DNA of 64,000 nucleotides from SCGC-AG-212-J23 sp036406675 (GCA_036406675.1 DASXAO010000089.1:3131-67130); one strand, 5' to 3'; shown: positions 8,186-17,373, counted from the first letter of the stretch. The notes: generated from the sequence alone by a model not told the origin. Translations and numbers: made by a program.

Positions 8186-9130
8186 ATGCATTCCCGGGAA
8201 CCCTGGTCCAAAGCCCAGCTGTCGCTCGCGGCGGCCCTGGCCACCATGCTCGTCTGGGGCGTCAACTTCGCGTTCGTGAAGCACGTGCTGGACGGGATCG
8301 GCGTCGAGGCGCTGATGTTCGTGCGCTTCACCGTGCTGCCGCTGCTCGGCTTCGCGCTGCTGCTCGTCATCTTCCGCCGCCGCATCCGGCACACCTGGCC
8401 GCGGCGCCGGGACCTGTCGCGCTTCGTCGTCGCGGGGTTGATCGGCCACGCCGCGCACATCGGCGTGGTGATGTACGGCATGAGCCTCTCGACGCCGTTC
8501 TCCTCGTCGCTCGTGCTAACGAGCGGCCCGCTCTTCACGCTCATCATCCTCGCCCTCCTGAAGGTCGAGCGCCTGCGGGTGCGCCAGGTCGCGGGCACGC
8601 TGGTCGCGCTCGGCGGCATCGTGGTGTTCCTGAGCGACAAGTTCGCCGCCGGTTTTTCGCGCGCCGGCGTCGGCGACCTGGTGCTGCTTCTCGCCGCGGC
8701 CCTCTTCGCGCTGTACACGGTGCTGGTGCAGCCGCTCACCAAGCGCTACGGACCGCTGATCGTCCTCTGCTATACGCTGCTCTTCTCGGCGCCGCCGATC
8801 CTCCTCGCCACCCTGCCGGGCTTTCTCGCCACGCCGGCGAGCGCGTACACCGCCTCGGTGTGCATCGGGCTCGCCTGGGCGCTGGTGGTGTCGTCGTTCT
8901 TCGGCTGGCTCGCGTGGAGCTGGGTCAACGCGGTGCGAGGCGTGGCGCGCGCCGCCCCGTTCGGCTACCTTATGCCCCCGATCGCCGGCCTGGTCGCGTG
9001 GCTCACGCTGGGCGAAGCTTTCACCTGGCTCAAGATCGCGGGCGCGGCGGTGACCATGGCCGGCGTGGCCTATGCGCAGTTCGGCGGCGGCGCGCCGCCG
9101 CGGGAAGCCGCGCAACCCGACGCGGCATGA
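8186..9130 (+). CDS. EamA/DMT-family inner-membrane exporter
   Basis: The 314-residue protein has about ten hydrophobic segments arranged as two EamA repeats (about residues 10-140 and 155-290), the topology of drug/metabolite transporters. The first segment, LVWGVNFAFVKHVLDGIG, matches the usual EamA opening. Members export amino acids, purines or other metabolites; the substrate cannot be read from sequence. The ATG at 8186 was chosen because the transmembrane pattern begins about 12 residues later and a TAGACT element lies 8 nt upstream. A DUF4337 gene with its own Shine-Dalgarno follows after 25 bp and is probably co-transcribed. Confidence 0.88.
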   Translation: MHSREPWSKAQLSLAAALATMLVWGVNFAFVKHVLDGIGVEALMFVRFTVLPLLGFALLLVIFRRRIRHTWPRRRDLSRFVVAGLIGHAAHIGVVMYGMSLSTPFSSSLVLTSGPLFTLIILALLKVERLRVRQVAGTLVALGGIVVFLSDKFAAGFSRAGVGDLVLLLAAALFALYTVLVQPLTKRYGPLIVLCYTLLFSAPPILLATLPGFLATPASAYTASVCIGLAWALVVSSFFGWLAWSWVNAVRGVARAAPFGYLMPPIAGLVAWLTLGEAFTWLKIAGAAVTMAGVAYAQFGGGAPPREAAQPDAA

Positions 9131-9155
9131 CATTCAACGCAAGGAGGAACGAAGC

Positions 9156-9701
9156 ATGTCGGCAGGACACGGTCACATCGACCCGTCGAACAAGAAGGTC
9201 GCGCTGCAGATCGCAGTGCTCGCGCTGGTGCTCGCGTTCTCCGAGACGCTGGGCAAGGCGGCCCAGACCAACGCGCTGAGCCTCAACATCGAGGCTTCGA
9301 ACCTGTGGTCGTTCTTCCAGGCGAAGACCATCCGCCAGACGGTCATACGGACGGCCGCCGAGCAAACTGCGCTGGCAGGGAATAGCGAGGAAGCGAAAAA
9401 GCAGGTCGAGGCATGGCGCAAGACCGCGCAGCGCTACCAGACCGAGCCCGAGACCGGCGAGGGCCGCGACGAGCTCATGGCGCGCGCCAAGGAAGCCGAG
9501 AAAAAGCGCGACCGCTCGATGGCGGCGTACCACCAGTACGAGCTCGCCTCGGCGGCGGTGCAGATCGCCATCGTGCTCGCCTCGGCCGCCATCGTCACCG
9601 GCGCGATGGCGCTCGCATGGATCGGCGCCGGGCTGGGCGCGGTCGGCGTCGCGTTCTGCCTGATCGGCTTCTTCGCGCCGACGGCGGTTCACATCTTCTA
9701 G
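9156..9701 (+). CDS. DUF4337 membrane protein
   Basis: This 181-residue protein of the DUF4337 family has an N-terminal hydrophobic segment (VALQIAVLALVLAFSETLG) and a conserved polar stretch NIEASNLWSFFQAKTIRQT. A charged helical middle follows (about 65-125), then two C-terminal membrane segments. Function is unknown; the family is common in proteobacteria. AAGGAGG at 9141-9147 fixes the start at ATG 9156. It lies 25 bp after the EamA gene and ends 5 bp before the convergent TRAP permease gene. Confidence 0.88.
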   Translation: MSAGHGHIDPSNKKVALQIAVLALVLAFSETLGKAAQTNALSLNIEASNLWSFFQAKTIRQTVIRTAAEQTALAGNSEEAKKQVEAWRKTAQRYQTEPETGEGRDELMARAKEAEKKRDRSMAAYHQYELASAAVQIAIVLASAAIVTGAMALAWIGAGLGAVGVAFCLIGFFAPTAVHIF

Positions 9702-9706
9702 GGAAG

Positions 9707-11146
9707 CTATTTCTCCGGCTCGGCCGTCGTGGCGCCGGCGGCGTCGTTGGTGAGCGTGTCGCCCGCCTCCAGCGAAGGCGTGTTGTCGATCGCGTCGCCG
9801 GGCAGCGCCGGCACCGCCATGCGGTCGCCCTCCTTCAGCCAGTTCGGGAACCACATGGCGATCTCCGGAAAGGCGAGCACGACGACGACGCAGAGCACCT
9901 GGATCACCATGAAATCCGCCATGCCCTTGTAGATGGTGCCGAGGCTCCAGTCCTTCACGACCTGCTTGAGGTAATACGCCGACATGGCGACGGGGGGCGA
10001 TAGAAACGCCGTCTGCAGCACCACCGCGGTAATGGTTCCGAACCAGACCATGTCGTAGCCAAGGCCCATGGCGACGGGAGCGAGCATCGGCAGGAAGATC
10101 AGCACGATCGCCGGCCATTCGAAGGGCCAGCCGAGCAGGAAGATGAGGAACAGAACGAGCGAGATCGTGCCCCAGGGCGGCAGCGGCACCGCGAGCAGCG
10201 CATTGGTGATCCAGGTCGCGGTGCCGAGGCGCGCGAACACCGCGCCGAAGATGTTCGAGGCGACGGCGAGAAACAGCACCATGCTCGTGGTCGTGAGCGT
10301 CGACTGGCAGGCGGCGAAGATGCCTTTCCAGGTGAGGCGCCCGTAGGCGGCCACGAGCAGGATGGCGCCCAGCGCGCCGAGCGCGGCCGCCTCGGTCGAG
10401 GTGGTCAGGCCGGCGAGGATGGCGCCGAGCGTGGCGACCGTGAGCACGGTCACGGGAACCAGCCCGACCAGGCACTCCCAGAGGATCTTCAGCAGGTCGG
10501 TCTCCCTCTCCTCCTTCGGCACGGGAGGACCGAGCTTCGGATCGATGAAGCTGCGCGCCATCGTGTAGAGCATGTACATGCCGGCGAGCAGGAACCCCGG
10601 CCCGAACGCGGCCGCGTAGAGCTCGAGCACCGACACGCCGAGCACCGGGCCCATGACCACCAGCATCACCGACGGCGGAATGAGGATGCCGAGCGTGCCG
10701 CCCGCGGTGATCGAGCCCGCCGACATGCGCGCGTCGTAGCCGGTCTTGATCATGATCGGCCCGGCCATGATGCCGAGCAGCGCCACAGTCGCGCCCACGG
10801 TGCCGGCGGCGATGCCGAAGAGCGTCGCGGTGCCGAGGACCACGAGGTAGAGCGCGCCGCGCACCGGCGCAAAGAGATCGCGGAACGCCTTGAACAGGCG
10901 TTCCATCAGCCCGGCCTGGTCGCAGATGTAGCCCATGATGATGAACATCGGCACCGCGACGAACTCGTCCTGCTTCATCAGGCCGATGGTCTGCAGGTAG
11001 GCGAGGTCGAACACCGTGCTGCCCAGGCCGACGAAGCCGAAGATCAGCGCGAGAAACAGCAGCGTGAAGCTGATCGGGATGCCGACGAAGATGGCGAACA
11101 GCATCACCACCAGCATCGCCATGCCGAGCCATTCCAGAAGAGTCAT
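9707..11146 (-). CDS. TRAP transporter large permease (DctM-type)
   Basis: The 479-residue, highly hydrophobic protein is the large membrane subunit of a tripartite ATP-independent periplasmic transporter. About 12 membrane segments are visible. Typical stretches include IFVGIPISFTLLFLALIFG, MFIIMGYICDQAGLMERLF, the repeated GATVALLGIMAGPIM hairpin and GGTLGILIPPSVMLVVMG. Together with the small subunit it drives solute uptake on the sodium gradient after delivery by a DctP receptor. The small-subunit gene is 10 bp upstream. No receptor gene is adjacent; the only DctP-type receptor in the window lies near 45 kb. The C-terminal tail from about 450 is polar and variable. Confidence 0.94.
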   Translation of the reverse strand: MTLLEWLGMAMLVVMLFAIFVGIPISFTLLFLALIFGFVGLGSTVFDLAYLQTIGLMKQDEFVAVPMFIIMGYICDQAGLMERLFKAFRDLFAPVRGALYLVVLGTATLFGIAAGTVGATVALLGIMAGPIMIKTGYDARMSAGSITAGGTLGILIPPSVMLVVMGPVLGVSVLELYAAAFGPGFLLAGMYMLYTMARSFIDPKLGPPVPKEERETDLLKILWECLVGLVPVTVLTVATLGAILAGLTTSTEAAALGALGAILLVAAYGRLTWKGIFAACQSTLTTTSMVLFLAVASNIFGAVFARLGTATWITNALLAVPLPPWGTISLVLFLIFLLGWPFEWPAIVLIFLPMLAPVAMGLGYDMVWFGTITAVVLQTAFLSPPVAMSAYYLKQVVKDWSLGTIYKGMADFMVIQVLCVVVVLAFPEIAMWFPNWLKEGDRMAVPALPGDAIDNTPSLEAGDTLTNDAAGATTAEPEK

Positions 11147-11156
11147 ACTGAGATTC

Positions 11157-11708
11157 TCATACCTCCACTTTTGCGCGCTGCTCGAACTCGCGCCCGAAGC
11201 GGATCTGGTACCAGCACTTCAGCGACTCGGACACGCCCTGGATCATGAGCAGCAGCGCCGCGAGCGGCACCGCGGCGCGGAACGGCCACATCACCGGCCG
11301 CCACGCCGTCTGCTCCGACTCCTCACCTATCGAGAACGAGTAGACGGCGTCGTCGATGCTGATCGCCATCAGGATGACGAGCGTCGGGTAGAAGAGCAGC
11401 AGGTACGAGGTGAGATCGATGATCCCTTTCCTGCGCTCCGAGAACTTCTCCCACAGCATGTCGGTGCGCACGTGCGCGCCCTTGTGCAGCGCATAGGCGC
11501 AGCCCAGCATGAAGGCCGAGCCGTTGGTCATGTAGCTCGACTCGAGCACCCAGATCGTGGGCGCGTTCAGGAGATAGCGCGAGAAGCACTCGTAGCTGAT
11601 CGACGCCACGAGCCACAGCATCGAGAGCGAGATCAGCTTCCCGGTCGCGTCGGAGAACCGATCGATGGCGCGAATGATCGCGTAGCAGACCGGCGGGAAA
11701 TCCCTCAT
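11157..11708 (-). CDS. TRAP transporter small permease (DctQ-type)
   Basis: This 183-residue protein has four predicted membrane helices and the family features of DctQ: a first helix with SMLWLVASISYECFSRYLLNAP, and LHKGAHVRTDMLWEKFSERRK between the middle helices. It partners the large permease encoded 10 bp downstream. The start ATG 11708 lacks a Shine-Dalgarno but has TATTCT 9 nt upstream. It diverges from the sodium:solute symporter gene at 11750, with 41 bp between the start codons. Confidence 0.92.
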   Translation of the reverse strand: MRDFPPVCYAIIRAIDRFSDATGKLISLSMLWLVASISYECFSRYLLNAPTIWVLESSYMTNGSAFMLGCAYALHKGAHVRTDMLWEKFSERRKGIIDLTSYLLLFYPTLVILMAISIDDAVYSFSIGEESEQTAWRPVMWPFRAAVPLAALLLMIQGVSESLKCWYQIRFGREFEQRAKVEV

Positions 11709-11717
11709 GCGGGCGCG

Positions 11718-11743
11718 AGAATAGCAGAGCTTTCCGGTAAGCT
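11718..11743. promoter_or_regulatory. Paired TANNNT elements between divergent dctQ-like and symporter genes
   Basis: On the reverse strand TATTCT (11723 to 11718) ends 9 nt before ATG 11708. On the forward strand TAAGCT (11738-11743, preceded by GG) ends 6 nt before ATG 11750. No Shine-Dalgarno is seen for either gene. Confidence 0.5.
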
Positions 11744-11749
11744 GCGGCC

Positions 11750-13192
11750 ATGCTGCTGGGCTTCGTCGTCGCCTATCTCGTCGCGACCATCGCGATCGGA
11801 CTGTGGGCCGCGCGGCGCGTCAAGAACACCGCCGACTTCGCGGTCGCGGGCCGGCACCTGCCGCTCGTGATGATCGTCACCACGACTTTCGCCACCTGGT
11901 TCGGGTCGGAGACGGTGCTCGGCATCCCGGCGAAGTTCGTCCAGGGCGGCCTGAACTCGGTGGTCGAGGATCCGTTCGGGTCGAGCCTGTGCCTGGTCCT
12001 GGTGGGGGTGTTCTTCGCCGGCAAGCTCTACCGCATGACGCTCCTCACGATCAGCGACTACTACCGCGAGCGCTTCGGCCGCGGCGTCGAGGTGGCGTGC
12101 TCCCTCATCATCATCGCGAGCTACGTCGGCTGGGTCGCCGCCCAGGTCACCGCGCTCGGTCTGGTGTTCAACCTGCTTTCCGACGGCGCCGTCTCGCCCT
12201 CGCTCGGCATGGTCATCGGCACCGTCTCGATCCTCGCCTACACGCTCTTCGGCGGCATGTGGTCGGTGGCGGTGACCGATTTCGTGCAAATGATCATCCT
12301 GGTGGTTGGCCTCGCGATCATCGCGATGTTCGCCGCCGAGCGCGCCGGCGGCGCCGGCGAGGTGATCGCGTTCGCCGCGAACCGCGATCTCTTCAGGCTG
12401 CTCCCCGAGCCGAGCTTCCACGGCATCGCCTTCTTCCTCGGCGCTGCCGTGACCGTGATGCTGGGATCGATCCCGCAGCAGGACGTGTTCCAGCGCGTGA
12501 TGTCGGCAAAGGACGTCGAGGCGGCCACGCGCGGCCCGGTCATCGGCGGAGTCTGCTACTTCCTGTTCGCCTTCGTGCCGATGTTCCTGGTGACCTCGGC
12601 GCTGGTGATCATGCCGGAAGCCGGACAGCTGCTGAAGGAGGACCCGCAGAAGGTCCTGCCGGCGCTCGTCATGGCGCACATGCCGTTCGCGCTCCAGGTG
12701 CTCTTTTTCGGCGCCCTGCTCTCGGCGCTGAAGTCCACCGCGTCGGCGACCCTGCTCGCGCCGTCGATCACGTTCGTCGAAAGCATCTGGCGCCAATTCC
12801 AGCCGGACATGAGCGACCGCACGCGCCTCGCCACGATGCGCATCGCGGTGCTCGGGTTCGCCACGCTCGTCTGCGCCTGGGCGATCGGCTCGCAGGGCAC
12901 CCCGATCTACGACCTGGTCGCGGCCTCCTACCAGCTGCCGCTCGTCGGCGCCTTCGTTCCGCTGGTGGCGGGCCTTTACTGGAACCGCGCCACGACGCAG
13001 GGCGCGGCGCTCTCCGTGGCGGCGGGCGTCGTCGGCTACCTGGCGCTGCGCGGCACCCCGGCGGGCGCAGCGTTCCCGGCGGAGCTCGCCGGCCTGCTGA
13101 TGTCCGGCGTCGGCATGCTCGCCGGCTCGCTCACACCGCAGGCCCTCGCCAACCGCCAAGGCGCGCACTACCGCCTGGCGGGGCGCTCCTAG
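11750..13192 (+). CDS. Sodium:solute symporter (SSS family)
   Basis: The 480-residue protein has about 13 membrane segments and the fold signatures of the SSS family (PutP/PanF-like). These are the early VKNTADFAVAGRHLPL loop, ATWFGSETVLGIPAKF in TM2, and ALFGG-like LAYTLFGGMWSVAVTDFVQM near residues 160-180. It couples solute uptake to sodium. The substrate is unknown. The last four bases overlap the stop of a convergent response-regulator gene whose kinase partner lies beyond it; in related genomes such neighbours often control symporters, but this is inference. Confidence 0.9.
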   Translation: MLLGFVVAYLVATIAIGLWAARRVKNTADFAVAGRHLPLVMIVTTTFATWFGSETVLGIPAKFVQGGLNSVVEDPFGSSLCLVLVGVFFAGKLYRMTLLTISDYYRERFGRGVEVACSLIIIASYVGWVAAQVTALGLVFNLLSDGAVSPSLGMVIGTVSILAYTLFGGMWSVAVTDFVQMIILVVGLAIIAMFAAERAGGAGEVIAFAANRDLFRLLPEPSFHGIAFFLGAAVTVMLGSIPQQDVFQRVMSAKDVEAATRGPVIGGVCYFLFAFVPMFLVTSALVIMPEAGQLLKEDPQKVLPALVMAHMPFALQVLFFGALLSALKSTASATLLAPSITFVESIWRQFQPDMSDRTRLATMRIAVLGFATLVCAWAIGSQGTPIYDLVAASYQLPLVGAFVPLVAGLYWNRATTQGAALSVAAGVVGYLALRGTPAGAAFPAELAGLLMSGVGMLAGSLTPQALANRQGAHYRLAGRS

Positions 13193-13776
13193 CCGGCGCC
13201 GAGGCAGCGCCGGAACAGCTCGGCGGCGGTCTTGACGCCGAGCTTCTGCATGATCCGGCTGCGGTGGAATTCGACCGTCTTGACGCTGATCGCGAGCTCT
13301 TCGGCGATCTGGCGGCTGGGCTTGCCGTCGAGGACGCGTTGCAGGACTTCGCGCTGCCTGGACGACAGCAGCTCGAGCGGCGCTCCGGGCTCCGGTTTCG
13401 CGGGCTCCCCGGCGTCGAAGGTCTCGAGCGCGGCGCGCACCTGGGAGAGGAGCTGCTCGTCGTCGAACGGCTTCTCGATGAAATCGAAGGCCCCCTTCTT
13501 CATCGCGTCCACCGCCATGGGGATGTCGCCGTGGCCGGTGATGAAGATCACCCGCACCCGCCGGCTCCGGCGCAGCAGCTCCTCGTGCAGCGCGGTGCCG
13601 GTCATCCCGGGCATGCGGATGTCGAGCAGCACGCAACAGCGCTGGGTGAGATCGGCGTCCTCCAGGAAGGCGTCGGCCGAGGAGAAGGTCTCGACGTCGA
13701 GCTGCGCGGTGCGAAAGAGCAGCTTCAGCGCGTTGCGCACCGCGTTGTCGTCGTCGACGATGTAGACGCGGCTCAT
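13189..13776 (-). CDS. FixJ/TodR-type response regulator (receiver + LuxR HTH)
   Basis: The 195-residue regulator has an N-terminal receiver domain (about 1-120) with the acidic pair in VYIVDDDNAV, the phospho-acceptor Asp in VLLDIRMPGMTG at about 52, and the Lys in FIEKPFDD at about 104. A C-terminal LuxR/NarL helix-turn-helix (about 130-190) contains LSSRQREVLQRVLDGKPSRQIA. It is expected to bind DNA when phosphorylated by the kinase encoded just upstream, whose stop overlaps its ATG by 4 bp. Targets are unknown; the convergent symporter is a candidate. Confidence 0.94.
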   Translation of the reverse strand: MSRVYIVDDDNAVRNALKLLFRTAQLDVETFSSADAFLEDADLTQRCCVLLDIRMPGMTGTALHEELLRRSRRVRVIFITGHGDIPMAVDAMKKGAFDFIEKPFDDEQLLSQVRAALETFDAGEPAKPEPGAPLELLSSRQREVLQRVLDGKPSRQIAEELAISVKTVEFHRSRIMQKLGVKTAAELFRRCLGAG

Positions 13777-15125
13777 GCGGCGCCGGGCAGCGTGAAGGCG
13801 AACACTGCACCGGCGTGGTTTCCGTGCTGCCCGCCGCGCTCGTCGTTGCGACGATGGCGGATGCTGCCGCCGTGCGCCTCGACCACCGAGCGGCAGATCG
13901 ACAGGCCCAGGCCGAGCCCGCCGGGCTTGGTGGTGACGAACGGATCGAACAGGCGCTCGCTGGCCTCGCGCGGCACGCCGTCGCCGAGGTCCGAAACCGT
14001 GAACGTGCCGCTGCCGTCGCCTTCCAGCCGCGTCGCCACCGTGATGCGCCTTCGCTCGGGCGACAGCGTTTCGACCGCCTCCATGGCGTTGCGCACGAGG
14101 TTCAGCGCCACCTGCTCGATGAGCAGGCGGTCGGCGCGCACCGCGGGCGGCGTCGCCGAGAGGCGCCGCTCGAACGTGATGCCGGCGTCGCGCGCCGCGG
14201 GCTCGGCGAGCCGCAGCACCGCGCCGACCAGCTCGTTCAGGTTCTGCTCGGTGAACGCCGGCCCGGGCGGCCGCAGGAAATCCCTCAGGCGCTGGATGAT
14301 CTTGCCGGCGCGCTTCGCCTGGTCGCGGCAGATGTGCATCGCCTGCTGCAGCTCGCCGCTGTCCGGGTCGCCCGATTGCAGCATGCGCATGCAGCTGTGG
14401 TTGTACGTGGCGATCGCCGCGAGCGGCTGGTTGAGCTCGTGCGCGATCGCCGAGGCGAACTCGCCGAGCGCGACGAGGCGCGCGGTGCGGTGCGCGGCGT
14501 CGCGGTGCTTGGCGAGAAGCTCGCGCGCGCGCCGCTCCTCGGTGACGTCGGAGAGCACGCACAGCCGCGCGCCGCGGACGTCGCTCCAGGAAAGAGGATT
14601 GGAGCGCAGCACGAACCAGCGGTCGGCGGCCGGGTTCTGCGTTTCGCCCGACTCGTTGAAGCGCGGCCGGGCGGCGCCGAACGTCTCGGCGTAGCGATGG
14701 TTGCTGTAGAGGATTTCGCCGTTGGCGGCGTCCTCCACGTAAACCGGGGCGTTCAGGCTTTCCAGGGCGGCGGTGAAGCGCTCCTCGGCGTGCCGCAGCG
14801 TCTCGCGCAAGCGTGCGACGAGGATCACCAGTCCGATGAGCAGCGCGGCCGCCGGACCGATCTCCACGACATCGGCGCGTGCGCCATACCAGCACGCCAG
14901 CGCAGCCGAAAGCACGACGAACCCCACGACGCGGCCTGACATCCAGCTTGCGAAGGCGACCGGCACGGTATAGAGGAGACCAAGCCGGTAGCCGCCGCCG
15001 GTCAACGAATCGGCCGTAGCCACCAGAAGCACCAGGCCGAACGCGGTAAACACCGCGGCGCCCCGGCGCCATCCGTCGCGCGCTAACGACGGTGCGGAAA
15101 TCGGAAAAAAGCGGGTGGCGCGCAT
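13773..15125 (-). CDS. Membrane PAS sensor histidine kinase (FixL/TodS-like)
   Basis: The 450-residue kinase has an N-terminal region with several membrane helices (about 20-110) and a degenerate PAS fold at about 115-205. HisKA carries the H-box ASAIAHELNQPLAAIATY at about 225, and the HATPase domain shows NLVRNAMEAVE, DLGDGVP and GGLGLGLSICRSVVEAHGG. It phosphorylates the FixJ-like regulator encoded downstream (4-bp overlap). The stimulus is unknown; no haem-binding His pattern typical of FixL is obvious. The start ATG 15125 sits 7 nt after a TAAGCT hexamer with no Shine-Dalgarno; longer upstream in-frame extensions look non-coding. Confidence 0.92.
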   Translation of the reverse strand: MRATRFFPISAPSLARDGWRRGAAVFTAFGLVLLVATADSLTGGGYRLGLLYTVPVAFASWMSGRVVGFVVLSAALACWYGARADVVEIGPAAALLIGLVILVARLRETLRHAEERFTAALESLNAPVYVEDAANGEILYSNHRYAETFGAARPRFNESGETQNPAADRWFVLRSNPLSWSDVRGARLCVLSDVTEERRARELLAKHRDAAHRTARLVALGEFASAIAHELNQPLAAIATYNHSCMRMLQSGDPDSGELQQAMHICRDQAKRAGKIIQRLRDFLRPPGPAFTEQNLNELVGAVLRLAEPAARDAGITFERRLSATPPAVRADRLLIEQVALNLVRNAMEAVETLSPERRRITVATRLEGDGSGTFTVSDLGDGVPREASERLFDPFVTTKPGGLGLGLSICRSVVEAHGGSIRHRRNDERGGQHGNHAGAVFAFTLPGAA

Positions 15126-15132
15126 GTCGCGG

Positions 15133-15138
15133 AGCTTA
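15133..15138 (-). promoter_or_regulatory. TANNNT element upstream of sensor kinase
   Basis: On the reverse strand GGTAAGCT ends 7 nt before ATG 15125. The same GGTAAGCT string lies 6 nt before the symporter start at 11750, and TTAAGCT lies 7 nt before the threonine-aldolase start. Confidence 0.5.
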
Positions 15139-15266
15139 CCGTTAACCGACGCCCGCGCGCTCGCTAGGGTTTCCCCGTATTGTTGACGCGAAAGTGCTGG
15201 CTTAGCCTCGCGGGCGGGAACGCGGGCCAAGCGCAGGAACGCAGGCCAAGCTCTACCGAGGGGTGC

Positions 15267-15506
15267 ATGGCGCAGAACGAGGACAAGCTGAAAAAAACGG
15301 TCGCCGGCTTCGCCGTGCTGCTGACCACCGTCATGGAGATCGTGCGCGCGAAGGGCGCGAAGCCGATCGTGCTCGACGCCTATGACGACGCGGCCGACCA
15401 AATCATCGACGGCCTGCGCGGCAACGGGATCACGGATGAGGAGCTCCAGGCGATCCACAAGGCGCTCGCCCGCCTGCGCCTCGCCTTCGAGGAACAGAAG
15501 CCCTAG
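15267..15506 (+). CDS. Small conserved hypothetical protein (79 aa)
   Basis: The predicted 79-residue soluble protein begins MAQNEDKLKKTVAGFAVLL and ends in an amphipathic helix with many charged residues (QAIHKALARLRLAFEEQKP). GAGGGG lies just before ATG 15267. It has no recognisable catalytic motif, and the all-helical character suggests a small helical bundle. It overlaps the stop of the convergent threonine aldolase gene by 4 bp. I do not recognise the family with certainty. Confidence 0.6.
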   Translation: MAQNEDKLKKTVAGFAVLLTTVMEIVRAKGAKPIVLDAYDDAADQIIDGLRGNGITDEELQAIHKALARLRLAFEEQKP

Positions 15507-16510
15507 ACCCCGAAGTAGCTCTCGAACGCCGCCAGCGCGCGCTCGATGCCGGCGGCGTCGACGTCGAGGTGCGTCACCAGCCGCGTTCTCGGTCCCGCCA
15601 GCGCGAGCACCCCGTGGTTGCGGAGGTGCTCCGCGAGGCTCGCTGCCTTCTCCGGTGGCAGGCACAGGAACACCATGTTGGTATGGACCTCCACCGGCAG
15701 GTCGAGGGCGCGCAATCCGGCGGCCAGGCGCGCGGCGTTTCGGTGGTCCTCGGACAATCGCGCGACGTTGTGCTCGAGCGCGTAGAGCCCCGCGGCGGCG
15801 AGAACGCCCGCCTGCCTCATGCCGCCCCCCAGGATCTTGCGCGCTCGCTTCGCTTTCGCAATGAAGTCGGCCTTTCCGAGCAGCACGGTGCCCGCCGGCG
15901 CGCCCAGGCCCTTCGACAGGCAGGCCGACACCGAATCGAAACCCTTGCAGAGGTCCCGCACGCTCGTTTCGAGCTGGACCGCCGCGTTGAAGATCCGGGC
16001 GCCGTCCAGATGGGTCACCAGCTTCCTTCTGCCGGCGAGCCCGAGCGCTTCAGCGAGGTACTTCCTGGAAAGTACCCGGCCGCCAATCGTGTTTTCGAGC
16101 GCAAGAAGGCGCGTCCTGGCGAAATGCGGGTCGTCGGGCTTGATGGCGGCCTCGACCTCGGCGAGGTCGAGCGTGCCGTCGGGGCGGTTGGCGATAGCCT
16201 GGGGCTGGATCGAGCCGAGCACCGCGGCGCCGCCCGCTTCGTACCGGTAGCTGTGCGCTTCCTGGCCCAGGATCACCTCCTCGCCGCGCTGGCAGTGGCT
16301 CATCAGCGCCCCGAGGTTGGACTGGGTGCCCGACGGGAAGAAGAGCGCCGCCTCGAAGCCGAAGATCTCGGCCGCGCGCGCCTGCAGGCGGTTGACCGTG
16401 GGATCGTCGCCGAAGACGTCGTCCCCGAGCTCGGCCTCGAGCATCGCGCGTCGCATTGCGGCCGAAGGCCGCGTGACGGTATCCGAGCGCAGGTCTACGA
16501 TAGCGGCCAC
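15503..16510 (-). CDS. ltaE: Low-specificity L-threonine aldolase
   Basis: The 335-residue PLP enzyme cleaves L-threonine or L-allo-threonine to glycine and acetaldehyde. It starts with the diagnostic VDLRSDTVTRPSAAMRRAM. The DDVFGDDPTVNRLQ segment follows, then HLDGARIFNAAV at about 175 (cofactor Asp and Arg), and the PLP lysine in SACLSKGLGAPAGT at about 202. The start is taken as GTG 16510 because the family begins a few residues before VDLRSDT and a TAAGCT element ends 7 nt upstream. Only 17 bp separate it from the divergent hydrolase gene. Confidence 0.93.
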   Translation of the reverse strand: MAAIVDLRSDTVTRPSAAMRRAMLEAELGDDVFGDDPTVNRLQARAAEIFGFEAALFFPSGTQSNLGALMSHCQRGEEVILGQEAHSYRYEAGGAAVLGSIQPQAIANRPDGTLDLAEVEAAIKPDDPHFARTRLLALENTIGGRVLSRKYLAEALGLAGRRKLVTHLDGARIFNAAVQLETSVRDLCKGFDSVSACLSKGLGAPAGTVLLGKADFIAKAKRARKILGGGMRQAGVLAAAGLYALEHNVARLSEDHRNAARLAAGLRALDLPVEVHTNMVFLCLPPEKAASLAEHLRNHGVLALAGPRTRLVTHLDVDAAGIERALAAFESYFGV

Positions 16511-16517
16511 GGGAGAA

Positions 16518-16523
16518 AGCTTA
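16518..16523 (-). promoter_or_regulatory. TANNNT element upstream of threonine aldolase
   Basis: On the reverse strand TAAGCT ends 7 nt before the GTG at 16510. It lies inside the 17-bp gap between divergent genes and supports that GTG as the start. Confidence 0.5.
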
Positions 16524-16527
16524 AACC

Positions 16528-17331
16528 ATGCGCTGCGCCGTCCTGGCCATTGCGGTTTCGCTCGCTTCACCCCCTGTAGGGGCGCAAGTGGACGAAATCG
16601 TGACGGCGAAGCTCGAGGGTCGCAGCATCGCCGCGCTGGTGACTCGCCAGGAGGGCGCCAAGACCTTCAAGCAAGGCATCGCGATCTTCCCGGGGCACCC
16701 GGGCATTCTCAGGCTCCGCGAGGAGAACGGCCAGCCGCAATACGACCAGCGCGGCAACTTCCTGGTCCGCTCGCGGCGCCACTGGCTCGACGACGAGACT
16801 CTCACCGCGGTGCTGGATGCGCCGTCCGACCAGTGGACGAGCTTCACGCAGGACTTCCGCGCCACCCCGCGTTACGGCGCCGATGTCGCCGCGATCCTCA
16901 ACGAGGTGTCGAAGCGCTACCCGGTGGCCGAATGGACCCTCGTCGGCACGAGCGAGGGCTCGATCAGCGCCTTCCACGCCGCGCGCATGAATCCGGCGCT
17001 CGCGAAGCGCGTCATCCTGACCTCGTCGGTGTTCAGCCCCGGGGCCAACGGACCGGGGCTCGCCGGCGCGAACTTTGGCCAGATGGCGACGCCGCTGCTC
17101 TGGGTACACCATCGCGACGATCCCTGCCAGTTCACCCAGTATCGCGACGCGACGCGCTACGCCGAGAAGACCATGAGCCCGCTTGTCACGGTCCGCGGCG
17201 GCGGCCCGGAACAAGGTGGGGCGTGCCAGGCGCGCAGCCATCACGGCTATGTCGGCGTGGAGCGCGAAGTGGTGCTCGCGATGCGCTCCTGGGTGAAGAC
17301 GGGGACGGTTCCGGCCGACGTCGGCCGCTGA
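16528..17331 (+). CDS. Secreted alpha/beta-hydrolase-like protein
   Basis: This 267-residue protein has a Sec signal (MRCAVLAIAVSLASPPVGAQ). The body looks like an alpha/beta hydrolase: a nucleophile-elbow GTSEGS at about residue 140, an Asp in HHRDDPCQF at about 195, and a C-terminal His in ARSHHGYVG at about 240 complete a plausible Ser-Asp-His triad. It is probably a periplasmic esterase or hydrolase of unknown substrate. The start is 17 bp from the divergent threonine-aldolase start. Similar proteins are usually annotated as hypothetical. Confidence 0.75.
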   Translation: MRCAVLAIAVSLASPPVGAQVDEIVTAKLEGRSIAALVTRQEGAKTFKQGIAIFPGHPGILRLREENGQPQYDQRGNFLVRSRRHWLDDETLTAVLDAPSDQWTSFTQDFRATPRYGADVAAILNEVSKRYPVAEWTLVGTSEGSISAFHAARMNPALAKRVILTSSVFSPGANGPGLAGANFGQMATPLLWVHHRDDPCQFTQYRDATRYAEKTMSPLVTVRGGGPEQGGACQARSHHGYVGVEREVVLAMRSWVKTGTVPADVGR

Positions 17332-17373
17332 ATCGATAGAGGAGGTAGCCAGTCGGAGCTCTCCAAGACGACG